NCBI GenBank assembly: GCA_045537555.1
Contig: JAZSPR010000019.1
Location: forward strand, 1-9,124
Direction: 5' to 3'
From: UBA1081 sp045537555
GTDB lineage: Bacteria > Bacillota > Clostridia > Oscillospirales > Acutalibacteraceae
Length of the DNA: 9,124 nucleotides
This document shows positions 1-7,985 of this stretch, in pieces. The notes beneath the pieces were generated by a model. It was not told the DNA's origin, made no database searches, and saw only the letters and a program-made list of their open reading frames with translations. The first letter of the stretch is position 1. Every line of letters starts with the position of its first letter. The translations under genes and the position numbers were made by a program.

Positions 1-1152
1 ATCGCTTCTCAGTACAAGAAGCCTCTCCTTGAGTTCTCAGGCTCATGTGCAGGTTGTGCTGAAACAGCATACGCAAGACTTATCACACAGCTCTTCGGTG
101 ACAGAATGTACATTTCAAATGCAACAGGCTGTTCATCAATCTGGGGCGGTCCCGCAGCAACATCTCCCTATACAGTAGATGCTAAGGGTCACGGTCCCGC
201 ATGGGCAAACTCACTCTTCGAAGACAATGCTGAACACGGTTACGGTATGTACCTCGGTCAGGAAGCTGTTCGTGAAACACTTATGGCTCAGGTAGAAGAA
301 ATGGCTGCATCAGCAGAAGCTCCCGCAGAGTTCAAGGCAGCAGCTGAAAAGTACCTTGCTACAAAGAACGACGGTAAGGCTAACGCAGAAGCTACAAAGG
401 AACTCGTTGCAGTTATGGAAGCAGGCGCTGCAAACGGCTGTGCAAAGTGTGCAGAAATCCTCAAGAATAAGGAATTCCTTTCAAAGAAATCTGTATGGAT
501 CTTCGGTGGTGACGGTTGGGCTTACGATATCGGTTTCGGCGGTCTTGACCACGTTCTTGCTATGGGCAGAGACGTAAACGTTATGGTATTCGATACAGAA
601 GTTTACTCAAACACAGGCGGACAGGCTTCAAAGGCTTCTCAGGTAGGTCAGGTTGCTCAGTTCGCAGCTGCAGGTAAGGGCGTTTCAAAGAAGAGCCTTG
701 CAGAAATCGCAATGTCTTACGGTTATGTTTACGTTGCTCAGATTGCTATGGGTGCTGACATGAACCAGACAATCAAGGCAATTGCAGAAGCTGAAGCTTA
801 CAACGGTCCCTCACTCATCATCGGCTACTCACCCTGTGAAATGCATTCAATCAAGGGCGGTATGGTTAACTGCCAGGCTGAAATGAAGAAGGCTGTTGAC
901 TGCGGTTACTGGAATATGTTCAGATACAACCCCGAACTCAAGGCACAGGGCAAGAATCCCTTCACTCTTGACAGCAAGGAACCCTCAACAGATGCTTACC
1001 GTGCATTCCTTCTCAACGAAGCTCGTTATGCATCACTTACTCGTTCCTTCCCCGAAAGAGCAGAAGAACTCTTCAGCCAGTCAGAAAGACTTGCTCAGGA
1101 CAGATATGCTCACCTTGCAAAGCTCAAGGCACTCTACAGCATCGACGAATAA
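1..1152 (+). CDS. nifJ: Pyruvate:ferredoxin (flavodoxin) oxidoreductase, C-terminal part (5' end outside window)
   Basis: This enzyme oxidatively decarboxylates pyruvate with CoA to acetyl-CoA and CO2 and passes electrons to ferredoxin or flavodoxin; it is cytoplasmic and central to clostridial fermentation. The reading frame is open from base 1, so 383 residues of a chain usually near 1170-1200 are visible. They form the thiamine-diphosphate-binding domain at the C-terminus of the single-chain enzyme. The proximal [4Fe-4S] cluster cysteines are visible at fragment residues C16, C19, C44 and C279; C19 to C44 is 25 residues, as in the Desulfovibrio enzyme. The thiamine diphosphate/Mg motif begins GDGWAYDIGFGG (170 on) and ends at N204 in SNTGGQASKAS. 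The usual SIWGG segment follows C44. The gene ends with TAA followed closely by a terminator, so it is the last gene of its transcript. Codon use is strongly biased (CTC, GCT, GGT, AAG), as in highly expressed genes. I see no disruption. Confidence 0.96.
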   Translation: MASQYKKPLLEFSGSCAGCAETAYARLITQLFGDRMYISNATGCSSIWGGPAATSPYTVDAKGHGPAWANSLFEDNAEHGYGMYLGQEAVRETLMAQVEEMAASAEAPAEFKAAAEKYLATKNDGKANAEATKELVAVMEAGAANGCAKCAEILKNKEFLSKKSVWIFGGDGWAYDIGFGGLDHVLAMGRDVNVMVFDTEVYSNTGGQASKASQVGQVAQFAAAGKGVSKKSLAEIAMSYGYVYVAQIAMGADMNQTIKAIAEAEAYNGPSLIIGYSPCEMHSIKGGMVNCQAEMKKAVDCGYWNMFRYNPELKAQGKNPFTLDSKEPSTDAYRAFLLNEARYASLTRSFPERAEELFSQSERLAQDRYAHLAKLKALYSIDE

Positions 1153-1170
1153 TATTCATAATGCAATAAA

Positions 1171-1200
1171 AGAACCCCGAGAAATCGGGGTTCTTGTTGT
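1171..1200 (+). terminator. Rho-independent terminator of the pyruvate:ferredoxin oxidoreductase gene
   Basis: A perfect 10-bp stem, AGAACCCCGA at 1171-1180 paired with TCGGGGTTCT at 1185-1194, closes a GAAA (GNRA) tetraloop. The following tail, TGTTGTTATA, is U-rich but interrupted. It starts 18 nt after the stop codon. The same 24-nt hairpin occurs in opposite orientation at 7986-8009. Confidence 0.92.
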
Positions 1201-1206
1201 TATATA

Positions 1207-1235
1207 TTGACTTTTTTCTATTATTTATATAAAAT
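1207..1235 (+). promoter_or_regulatory. Sigma-A type promoter for the giant surface protein
   Basis: TTGACT at 1207-1212 is separated by exactly 17 bp from TAAAAT at 1230-1235, a close match to TTGACA-17-TATAAT. The spacer is almost all A/T. Transcription would begin near 1242, giving a leader of about 45 nt. The -35 box begins only 12 bp after the upstream terminator stem, which supports independent expression of the downstream gene. No operator-like repeat is obvious. Confidence 0.75.
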
Positions 1236-1272
1236 ATATCTGAATGCTGAAAATTGTATATGTTCAGTAAAA

Positions 1273-1278
1273 AAGGAG
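1273..1278 (+). promoter_or_regulatory. Ribosome binding site that decides the start of the giant gene
   Basis: AAGGAG lies 8 nt before the ATG at 1287. An in-frame ATG at 1254 would add 11 residues, but it has no ribosome binding site, lies very close to the inferred transcription start and would place charged residues ahead of the signal peptide. The ATG at 1287 is therefore preferred. Confidence 0.88.
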
Positions 1279-1286
1279 ATGACTGT

Positions 1287-4200
1287 ATGAAAATACTTAA
1301 AAAAGTCTTTGCATGCATGTTGGCAGTATTGATGTTGGTTGTATCATATCCGGCAGTAGATCTGACTGCATTTGCCGCTGCGGCTGACAATCCTGATCTT
1401 ATCTTTGGTGAAGATGATCAGATAACAAGGGCAGAGTGGATATACGATCTTACTGTTGTGTTTGAAATGACAGTAGATATGGAATCCATGCCGGATAATT
1501 ATTTCCCTGACCTTTCTGAAGAACATCAGTATTATTATGAAATACTTACTGCTGTTGAATTCGGTGTAATTGATATTGATGCGGGGGAATCTTTTTATCC
1601 TGATGAACCTGTTACCCGTGATTTTGCGGTGTCAACACTGAATTTCTGTCTCGGTTATCAGCTTGGTGAAGATGCAGAATATACTTTTGCTGATTATGAA
1701 AGCTGTGCTGATGTAAACAGCGCTCAGATAGCAATTGACCGTGAATGGTTGAAGCTCATTGACGGTAATTTTGCAGCTGAAACATTGGTTACCGAAAAAG
1801 AAGTCGAAACAATGCTCGATGATGCCGTTGAGGTGCTTGAAGCAGTTGTTATTGACGAGGATCATGAAGACAAAATAGAATTTGCAGATGATGTCGTTGA
1901 AATTCCTGCAGAAACAGATGTTTCTGTAGATGAAAATGATGTTGTTACAATTACAGATTGCCCCGAAACAATTGCCGTGGGCGATAAATTTGCTGTTTAT
2001 CAGAATGAAATCCCCGTAGTATATACTGCAACAAATGTTGTTCTTAACGGTAATCAGATTATCATTAAAACTCAGGCTGTTGAAACAGAAGAAGCATTTG
2101 AAGATATTGATATTCAGGGTGTTTCTGATGCAGAGGATATGGAAATTATCCCTGCAGAGGGTGTTGAAATCTCTGTTGAAGAAGATACATCTTCAAGTTC
2201 ATCAACTTATGCTACAAAAAAGATTAAAGCAATCAATACAAAAAAATTAACTGTAACTTTAGCTCCCGGATTTACTGCGTCGTTGTCAGTTAAAATATCA
2301 AATCCCTATATTGAATATTATGTTAATTCAAACACTGCATACGCAGCGCTGAACGGAGATGTTAAGGTTACATATGATGTTACAGCATCTCCTCTTGATG
2401 CTGCATTCATAACAAAATCTGTTAACCTTTTTGATGTTAATATCGGTGGTATCGGTGCATTCACTGTTTCTGTCAATGTTGGTTTTGAAGGAAAGGCTTA
2501 CGGTGATGTTTCCGGTAAGCTTGTTGCAGGTATTGAAGCTGTAATGAATGACGGAATCAGAACAGTAAAGAGCTTCCAGCAGAAAACATACACATCAAAT
2601 GTCGAGGGCAGTGCATCCGTTTCCGTAAAAGCAACACTCGGCATAACAAAGCTTCCTGTTGTTTCAGCTCATGTTTACGCCGAGGTTGGTGCAATTGCTA
2701 ACCTCAAAGCAACCACATACAGCGACACCTCAATGAAGTGTGTCCATTTTGCGGCATATCTTTTTGCAAAATACGGAGTCTCGGCAAGCGTTAAATTCAA
2801 CTTAGGCTTTGTAAACTGGAGCGATTCAATAAACAAAAATTTTGATATTTATAACGAAGCGAACAGTCCCGTAAAAATTGTACATCATTATGAAAACGGC
2901 AATGAAGTTCCGTCGTGTACAAGAGGACAGACATATAAAAACTTCTTTACAAAAATTACATCACGTTGGGGTGGTAGCGGCTGGAAAGGTGCAAACGGTG
3001 CTTACGGTCTGAATGCTGAGGGTGTTTCCGTACCTATTTATAACTATACTCTTGACGAAAACAACAATGCAACAATCACAAAATATAACTATAACTCATG
3101 GTCTGTAAATATCCCTTCAGAGATTGACGGACATAAGGTTGTTGCAATAGGCGAAAGTGCTTTTGAAGGCAAATCACTTGCTTATGTAACAATTCCTGAT
3201 GGTGTTATAACTATTGAATCCTATGCATTCTATGAATGTTTAAACTTGTACAGCGTTAAAATGCCTGATAGTGTTATAATAATTGACAGTAATGCATTTG
3301 ACAAGTGCATTTCACTTAAGGATGTTAATTTGTCAAAAAGTCTTACAACATTGAGCGATTGTGCATTTGCTGAAACAGTAATTGAATCAATTGAAATACC
3401 TAAATCATTAGATGAAGCACATGTGTGGGCTTACGATGTTTACAATTATGAATTAAACGGTGAAATATATAAAATATCAGATGGACCATTTTCTATGTGC
3501 GACAATTTAAAAACTGTAACATTTGAAGAGGGCACAACTCAGATTGCAAGTAATCTTCTTGCAGGATGTACAGGATTAGAATCTGTAATAATTCCAGATA
3601 CAGTAACGACTATTGAAGAATCTTCCTTCAGAAATTGCCTCAGGCTGAAAGAAGTTATAATGGGGAATGCTGTAACAGAAATCGGCAGTAATGCATTTGA
3701 TAATTGCATTTCACTTAAGGATGTTAATTTGTCAAAAAGTCTTACAACATTGTGCGATCGTGCATTTGCTGAAACAGTAATTGAATCAATTGAAATACCT
3801 AAATCATTAGATGAAGCACATGTGTGGGCTTACGATGTTTACAATTATGAATTAAACGGTGAAATATATAAAATATCAGATGGACCATTTTATAAGTGTG
3901 ACAATTTAAAAACTATAACATTTGAAGAGGGCACAACTCAGATTGCAAGTAATCTTTTTGCAGGATGTACCGGATTGGAAACAGTTGTCATTCCTAATAC
4001 TGTAACAGAAATTGAAGGTTCTGCATTTAGAGGTTGTCTCAGATTAAATTCTGTAGATATAGGAAATGCTGTTACCAAAATAAATGATAATGCATTCGAA
4101 ACTTGTATATCACTCACCGAAATTATTATTCCCAATAGTGTTACAACAATTGCCGATTCTGTGTTTAACAACTGCTTATCACTTACAAAAGTTAATTTAT

Positions 4201-7200
4201 CAAAAAATCTTATAACACTTGGCAATTGTGCTTTTGGTAAAACTGCAATTGAATCAATTGAAATACCTAAATCATTAGATGAAGCACATGTGTGGGCTTA
4301 CGATGTTTACAATTATGAATTAAACGGTGAAATATATAAAATATCAGATGGACCGTTTTATATGTGTGACAATTTAAAAACTATAACATTTGAAGAGGGC
4401 ACAACACAGATTGTAAGAAATCTTTTTGCAGGATGTACAGGATTGGAAACAGTTGTCATTCCTAATACTGTAACAGAAATTGGAGATTATGCATTTAGCG
4501 GTTGTCTCAGATTAAATTCTGTAGATATAGGAAATGCTGTTACCAAAATAAATGATAATGCATTTAGTTCTTGTGTGTCTCTTTCAGAAATTATTATTCC
4601 CGACAGTGTCACAACGCTTGGTAGCCATGTATTTTCTGAATCAGGCCTTGTTAATATTGAACTTCCTGACAGTATTACTTCAATGGACAACTATACTTTT
4701 GATGGATGTAAATCACTTGAAAGTGTAAAACTGTCTGAAAATGTAAACAAAGTAAGTCAATATATGTTTAACGGATGTACTTCATTGAAGACAATTACAA
4801 TTCCTGAAATGGTTGAATCAATCGGCAGCTATTCTTTTGACAGTTGTACATCACTTGAAAATGTAGTTTTCCCTGAAAATTCAAGGGTCAAAGAAATCGG
4901 TCAGTATGCATTTGCAAACTGTTCATCACTTAAAGAAGTGATTCTTCCTGAAAGTACAAGGGAAATCGGTGCAAACGCTTTCAGTAATTGTATTGCATTG
5001 GAAAAGGTTTATATCCCCCAGTCAACAAAGTCTTTAGCATCTAATGCATTCATAGGTTGTGAAAAACTTTCCGATGTTACAATTGCAGATTATTCAATTA
5101 CGGAAATTCAGGCAAACACATTCAAGGATATTCCTGCACTTGAAACAATTGTCCTTCCCAAAGGACTCAAAAAGATTGGTAATCAGGCATTTATGAACGA
5201 TACAGGTCTTGTTGAAGTTACAATTCCCGAATCTGTAATAGAAATCAGTTCAACAGCATTCTCATATCCCGAGAAGACAACAATTATCGGCAGAGCAGGT
5301 TCTTATGCGGAGACTTTTGCAAAGGATAACGGATTCAAATTCGTTGATAATGCTATCCCTTCAGAAGGTCTTATGCTCAAGGATGGAATAGAATACATTG
5401 TTCTTGATCAAGGTCAATCTTATCGCGCAGAATTTGAGTTTTATCCGGAAAATTCAAATGATGTGGTTACTCTTACATCAAGCAATAGTTATACCGCAAG
5501 AGTTGAAGGGCTTGATATTCTTACACCGTATAATGAAGGAGATGATGCTTTAATCACAGCAACATCATCAAGTGGTGTTACTTATGAATTTACAGTTCAT
5601 GTCCGAGATGCAATAGGAATACAAATAGTATCTCTGCCTACAAGAACAGACTACATCATGGGTGAAGAACTTGACCTTACAGGTCTTGAAGTCAAGGTCG
5701 TATATAATGACAAAACAGAACGCATTATTGACGACTACACCGTAACAGGTTTTGACAGCTCAGTTGAAGGTGAATGCACAGTCACAATCGAATGGTATGC
5801 GGCAGATGGTGATAGATTTACAAAAACATTCACAACAAATATCATTGACCCCAGACCCAAGCTCACAGGCATTTACATCGCAACACCTCCTGCAAAAACA
5901 GACTATGAACTCCGTGAAGATCTTGATCTGACAGGGCTTGTTGTAAAAGCTACATACACAGATAATTCAGAAGTTGTTCTTGCTGAAAGTGACTTTACAA
6001 TTACCGGTTATAACCGTCTTAAAAAGGGTACACAGACACTTACCGTATCTTACAACGGTTTTACAACAACATTCAATATAAATGTAGGCATAGTATGTGA
6101 ACACGCAACAACAGAAATTAAAAATGCTGTTGATGCAACATGTACAACAGACGGCTATACAGGCGACACATATTGTTCTTCATGCGGTAAGCTTATTACA
6201 CAGGGAAGTGTTGTATCAGCAACCGGACATGACTATGTAAAAGTTATAACAGCACCGACATGTACAGAACAGGGATATACTACATTCACATGTACTTGCG
6301 GTGAAACATATGTTGATAATTATACAGATGCTACAGGGCATATTGACAATAATAATGATAATGCCTGTGATTCATGCGGTATAACAATCAAACCTGTAGA
6401 ACCCACAACAAAGGACGAACCTACTACCAAGGACGAACCTACTACCAAGGATGAACCTACTACAAAGGATGAGCCTACTACAAAGGATGAGCCCACTACA
6501 AAGGACGAACCCACAACTCAGGATCCTCCTGCACATAAACATGACTTTGTTGAAGTAGTAACAGCTCCGACATGTACAGAAAAGGGCTACACTACATTTA
6601 CATGTTCATGCGGTGAAACATATGTTGATAATTATACTGATTCACTCGGACACACAGAAAAAATGCTTCCTGCAGTTGCATCCACATGTACAGAATCAGG
6701 TCTTACGGAAGGAAAGCAATGCTCTGTTTGCGGAGAAACTCTTATTACTCAGCAAACTGTACCCGCAACAGGTCACAAACTTGAAGTAATTTCCGGCAAA
6801 CCTGCAACAGAAACTGAAACTGGTCTCACAGAAGGCGAAAAGTGTTCAGTTTGCGGTATGATTACAAAAGAACAGGAAGAAATCCCCGTGATTATTCCTG
6901 AACATAAACATGACTTTGTTGAAGTTGTAACGGTTCCTACATGTACAGAAAAGGGTTATACAACATACACATGCTCATGTGGTGAGTCATATGTTGATAA
7001 TTACACAGATGCAACAGGTCACAGCATCGAACATGTTGTTGTTGAATCCACATGTACCGTTGCAGGTGTTGAATATGATATGTGTCTTACATGCGAAGAA
7101 ATATTCAATAATGTTGTGCTTGAACTTGCAGAACACTCAGTTGAAATTATTAAGGGTAAAGCTGAAACATGTACCGAAAAAGGTCTTACAGATGGTGAGA

Positions 7201-7970
7201 AGTGCTCTGTATGTAACACAATAATCAAAGAACAGTCTGAAATTCCTGCCAAGGGGCACTCTTTCGGCAAGTGGGTTGTAACAAAAGCTGCAACTTATAG
7301 TGAAGCCGGCAGTCAGATGAGAGAATGTGCCTGTGGTGAAAAAGAAACTCAGGTTATTGAAAAACTTAAGGCTGTAAAGGAATCAGTTGATAAGAACACA
7401 AATATAGCTGTAAAATATCAGGATAACAGCTATAATGGTGAAATGAAGGTTAATTCAGTTGAACAGTTTGACGGCACTTCATTCCAGGTAATCAACAAGG
7501 AAAAGGGAGATTTCAAAACAACATTGTTTGATATCACAACAACCGTCAACGGAAAGAAAGCTCAGCCCAATGGTCCCGTTCTCGTTGGTATTCCTCTTCC
7601 CGATGGATATAACGCAGAAAAGACAGTAGTTTATTTCGTTAAGAACGATGGTTCAGGACTTGAAAAGATGAAGTCATATTACGAAAACGGCATGATCTGG
7701 TTTGAAGCATCACATTTCAGTCCTTACGCTCTTGTTGACGAAAGCAAAAAGATTGAAAAACCTGTTGATCCTGCTTATACACTTGGTGATGTCAATAATG
7801 ACGGAAAAATTACTGCGGCAGATGCAAGACTTGTTCTTCGTGCAAGTGCAAAGCTTGAAACTCTTGATGAAAATGCAATGGTTGCGGCTGATGTAAACAA
7901 TGATAAGAAAATTACAGCCGCCGATGCGAGAACAATTCTTCGTGTAAGTGCAAAACTTGAATCATTCTGA
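1287..7970 (+). CDS. Giant secreted SLH-like / leucine-rich repeat / Ig-like / dockerin type I protein (2227 aa)
   Basis: This is an exported surface protein, probably an adhesin or binding protein; no catalytic domain is recognised. Order by residue: signal peptide 1 to about 31 (MKILKKVF, hydrophobic core, cleavage near AFA/AAA); S-layer-homology-like modules about 44-183, with ITRAE, then a full module ending PDEPVTRDF, then a degenerate third with VTEKE; a beta-rich region about 190-580 that I do not recognise, including a Ser run; BspA-type leucine-rich repeats of about 23 residues (IPxSVTxIGxxAFxxCxSL) at about 585-1355, closed by the usual GSYAETFAKDNGFKF cap; a Big_2-like module about 1360-1440; two Big_3-type modules (TDYxxxExLDLTGLxV) about 1443-1520 and 1525-1601; Cys/His repeats about 1604-2025, interrupted by seven EPTTKD-type units at 1705-1746; a module ending HFSPYAL about 2028-2152; type I dockerin 2167-2227. 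The gene is monocistronic between two terminators. SLH function and ligand are unproven. Confidence 0.9.
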   Translation: MKILKKVFACMLAVLMLVVSYPAVDLTAFAAAADNPDLIFGEDDQITRAEWIYDLTVVFEMTVDMESMPDNYFPDLSEEHQYYYEILTAVEFGVIDIDAGESFYPDEPVTRDFAVSTLNFCLGYQLGEDAEYTFADYESCADVNSAQIAIDREWLKLIDGNFAAETLVTEKEVETMLDDAVEVLEAVVIDEDHEDKIEFADDVVEIPAETDVSVDENDVVTITDCPETIAVGDKFAVYQNEIPVVYTATNVVLNGNQIIIKTQAVETEEAFEDIDIQGVSDAEDMEIIPAEGVEISVEEDTSSSSSTYATKKIKAINTKKLTVTLAPGFTASLSVKISNPYIEYYVNSNTAYAALNGDVKVTYDVTASPLDAAFITKSVNLFDVNIGGIGAFTVSVNVGFEGKAYGDVSGKLVAGIEAVMNDGIRTVKSFQQKTYTSNVEGSASVSVKATLGITKLPVVSAHVYAEVGAIANLKATTYSDTSMKCVHFAAYLFAKYGVSASVKFNLGFVNWSDSINKNFDIYNEANSPVKIVHHYENGNEVPSCTRGQTYKNFFTKITSRWGGSGWKGANGAYGLNAEGVSVPIYNYTLDENNNATITKYNYNSWSVNIPSEIDGHKVVAIGESAFEGKSLAYVTIPDGVITIESYAFYECLNLYSVKMPDSVIIIDSNAFDKCISLKDVNLSKSLTTLSDCAFAETVIESIEIPKSLDEAHVWAYDVYNYELNGEIYKISDGPFSMCDNLKTVTFEEGTTQIASNLLAGCTGLESVIIPDTVTTIEESSFRNCLRLKEVIMGNAVTEIGSNAFDNCISLKDVNLSKSLTTLCDRAFAETVIESIEIPKSLDEAHVWAYDVYNYELNGEIYKISDGPFYKCDNLKTITFEEGTTQIASNLFAGCTGLETVVIPNTVTEIEGSAFRGCLRLNSVDIGNAVTKINDNAFETCISLTEIIIPNSVTTIADSVFNNCLSLTKVNLSKNLITLGNCAFGKTAIESIEIPKSLDEAHVWAYDVYNYELNGEIYKISDGPFYMCDNLKTITFEEGTTQIVRNLFAGCTGLETVVIPNTVTEIGDYAFSGCLRLNSVDIGNAVTKINDNAFSSCVSLSEIIIPDSVTTLGSHVFSESGLVNIELPDSITSMDNYTFDGCKSLESVKLSENVNKVSQYMFNGCTSLKTITIPEMVESIGSYSFDSCTSLENVVFPENSRVKEIGQYAFANCSSLKEVILPESTREIGANAFSNCIALEKVYIPQSTKSLASNAFIGCEKLSDVTIADYSITEIQANTFKDIPALETIVLPKGLKKIGNQAFMNDTGLVEVTIPESVIEISSTAFSYPEKTTIIGRAGSYAETFAKDNGFKFVDNAIPSEGLMLKDGIEYIVLDQGQSYRAEFEFYPENSNDVVTLTSSNSYTARVEGLDILTPYNEGDDALITATSSSGVTYEFTVHVRDAIGIQIVSLPTRTDYIMGEELDLTGLEVKVVYNDKTERIIDDYTVTGFDSSVEGECTVTIEWYAADGDRFTKTFTTNIIDPRPKLTGIYIATPPAKTDYELREDLDLTGLVVKATYTDNSEVVLAESDFTITGYNRLKKGTQTLTVSYNGFTTTFNINVGIVCEHATTEIKNAVDATCTTDGYTGDTYCSSCGKLITQGSVVSATGHDYVKVITAPTCTEQGYTTFTCTCGETYVDNYTDATGHIDNNNDNACDSCGITIKPVEPTTKDEPTTKDEPTTKDEPTTKDEPTTKDEPTTKDEPTTQDPPAHKHDFVEVVTAPTCTEKGYTTFTCSCGETYVDNYTDSLGHTEKMLPAVASTCTESGLTEGKQCSVCGETLITQQTVPATGHKLEVISGKPATETETGLTEGEKCSVCGMITKEQEEIPVIIPEHKHDFVEVVTVPTCTEKGYTTYTCSCGESYVDNYTDATGHSIEHVVVESTCTVAGVEYDMCLTCEEIFNNVVLELAEHSVEIIKGKAETCTEKGLTDGEKCSVCNTIIKEQSEIPAKGHSFGKWVVTKAATYSEAGSQMRECACGEKETQVIEKLKAVKESVDKNTNIAVKYQDNSYNGEMKVNSVEQFDGTSFQVINKEKGDFKTTLFDITTTVNGKKAQPNGPVLVGIPLPDGYNAEKTVVYFVKNDGSGLEKMKSYYENGMIWFEASHFSPYALVDESKKIEKPVDPAYTLGDVNNDGKITAADARLVLRASAKLETLDENAMVAADVNNDKKITAADARTILRVSAKLESF
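3306..4619 (+). repeat. Three large in-frame direct repeats inside the leucine-rich repeat region
   Basis: Copies begin at 3306, 3705 and 4173 (homology of the third runs to about 4619). The periods are 399 and 468 bp, a difference of 69 bp, exactly one 23-residue leucine-rich repeat. Each copy carries a non-canonical insert that begins KSLDEAHVWAYDVYNYEL and leads into GPFxxCDNLK and FEEGTTQI. A 107-bp core is identical in all three copies (3381-3487, 3780-3886, 4248-4354), with silent positions unchanged. Copies 1 and 2 are also near identical upstream of the core (two differences between 3306 and 3380), while copies 2 and 3 share long near-identical stretches downstream, such as the one starting GGATTGGAAACAGTTG. 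That mosaic pattern fits stepwise duplication or gene conversion. Confidence 0.9.
6228..7022 (+). repeat. Three 114-bp Cys/His repeat units
   Basis: Units at 6228-6341, 6540-6653 and 6909-7022 each encode 38 residues that start HDxV, contain APTCTEKGYTT or a close variant, then TCxCGExYVDNY, and end GH. Between and after them lie related units with a CSVCG (CxxC) pair instead of CxCG, at about 6690-6775, 6840-6860 and 7168-7260, and a divergent unit at 6097-6227. The Cys and His positions are held more tightly than the rest, consistent with a small metal-binding or disulfide-stabilised fold, but I cannot name a family with certainty. Confidence 0.85.
6399..6524 (+). repeat. 18-bp tandem repeat encoding an EPTTKD linker, seven units
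   Basis: Six units encode EPTTKD and a seventh encodes EPTTQD, in frame, as a flexible charged and Thr/Pro-rich spacer between Cys/His modules. Units differ mainly at third positions (GAA/GAG, CCC/CCT, ACA/ACC, GAC/GAT), with the inner copies most alike. This fits slipped-strand expansion followed by drift. The threonines could be sites of O-glycosylation, but that is inference. Confidence 0.95.
7785..7967 (+). other. Type I dockerin domain at the C-terminus of the giant protein
   Basis: This segment encodes residues 2167-2227. Two EF-hand-like calcium loops are complete: DVNNDGKITAAD at 2168-2179 and DVNNDKKITAAD at 2202-2213, with ligands D, N, D and D at loop positions 1, 3, 5 and 12. Each is followed by a helix (ARLVLRASAKLE and ARTILRVSAKLE). 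Loop positions 10 and 11, which in characterised dockerins set cohesin specificity, are Ala-Ala in both halves, so the domain is nearly two-fold symmetric. The known role of the family is calcium-dependent docking into a cohesin on a scaffoldin or cell-surface protein; no cohesin is encoded in this window. Confidence 0.93.
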
Positions 7971-7985
7971 TATTCAGAAACAGTA

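Noticed and set aside
1254..1286. Upstream in-frame ATG giving an 11-residue longer giant protein
   Set aside because: It lacks a Shine-Dalgarno sequence and lies about 12 nt from the predicted transcription start. The ATG at 1287 has AAGGAG at ideal spacing and begins a classic signal peptide.
1124..1390. Antisense frame across the spacer between the oxidoreductase and giant genes
   Set aside because: It would cross a terminator, a strong + strand promoter and the signal peptide coding region, and its translation resembles no protein.
3306..4619. Mobile element explanation for the identical repeat cores
   Set aside because: The repeats stay in frame, their period changes by exactly one 23-residue unit, there are no terminal inverted repeats or transposase, and the pattern fits internal duplication.
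6320..6514. Antisense frame with repeated GSSFVV units
   Set aside because: It is the mirror image of the 18-bp tandem repeat coding for EPTTKD on the other strand, with no ribosome binding site or independent support.
6399..6524. Possible CRISPR-like repeat array
   Set aside because: The 18-bp units are directly adjacent without spacers, are in frame, and encode a linker.
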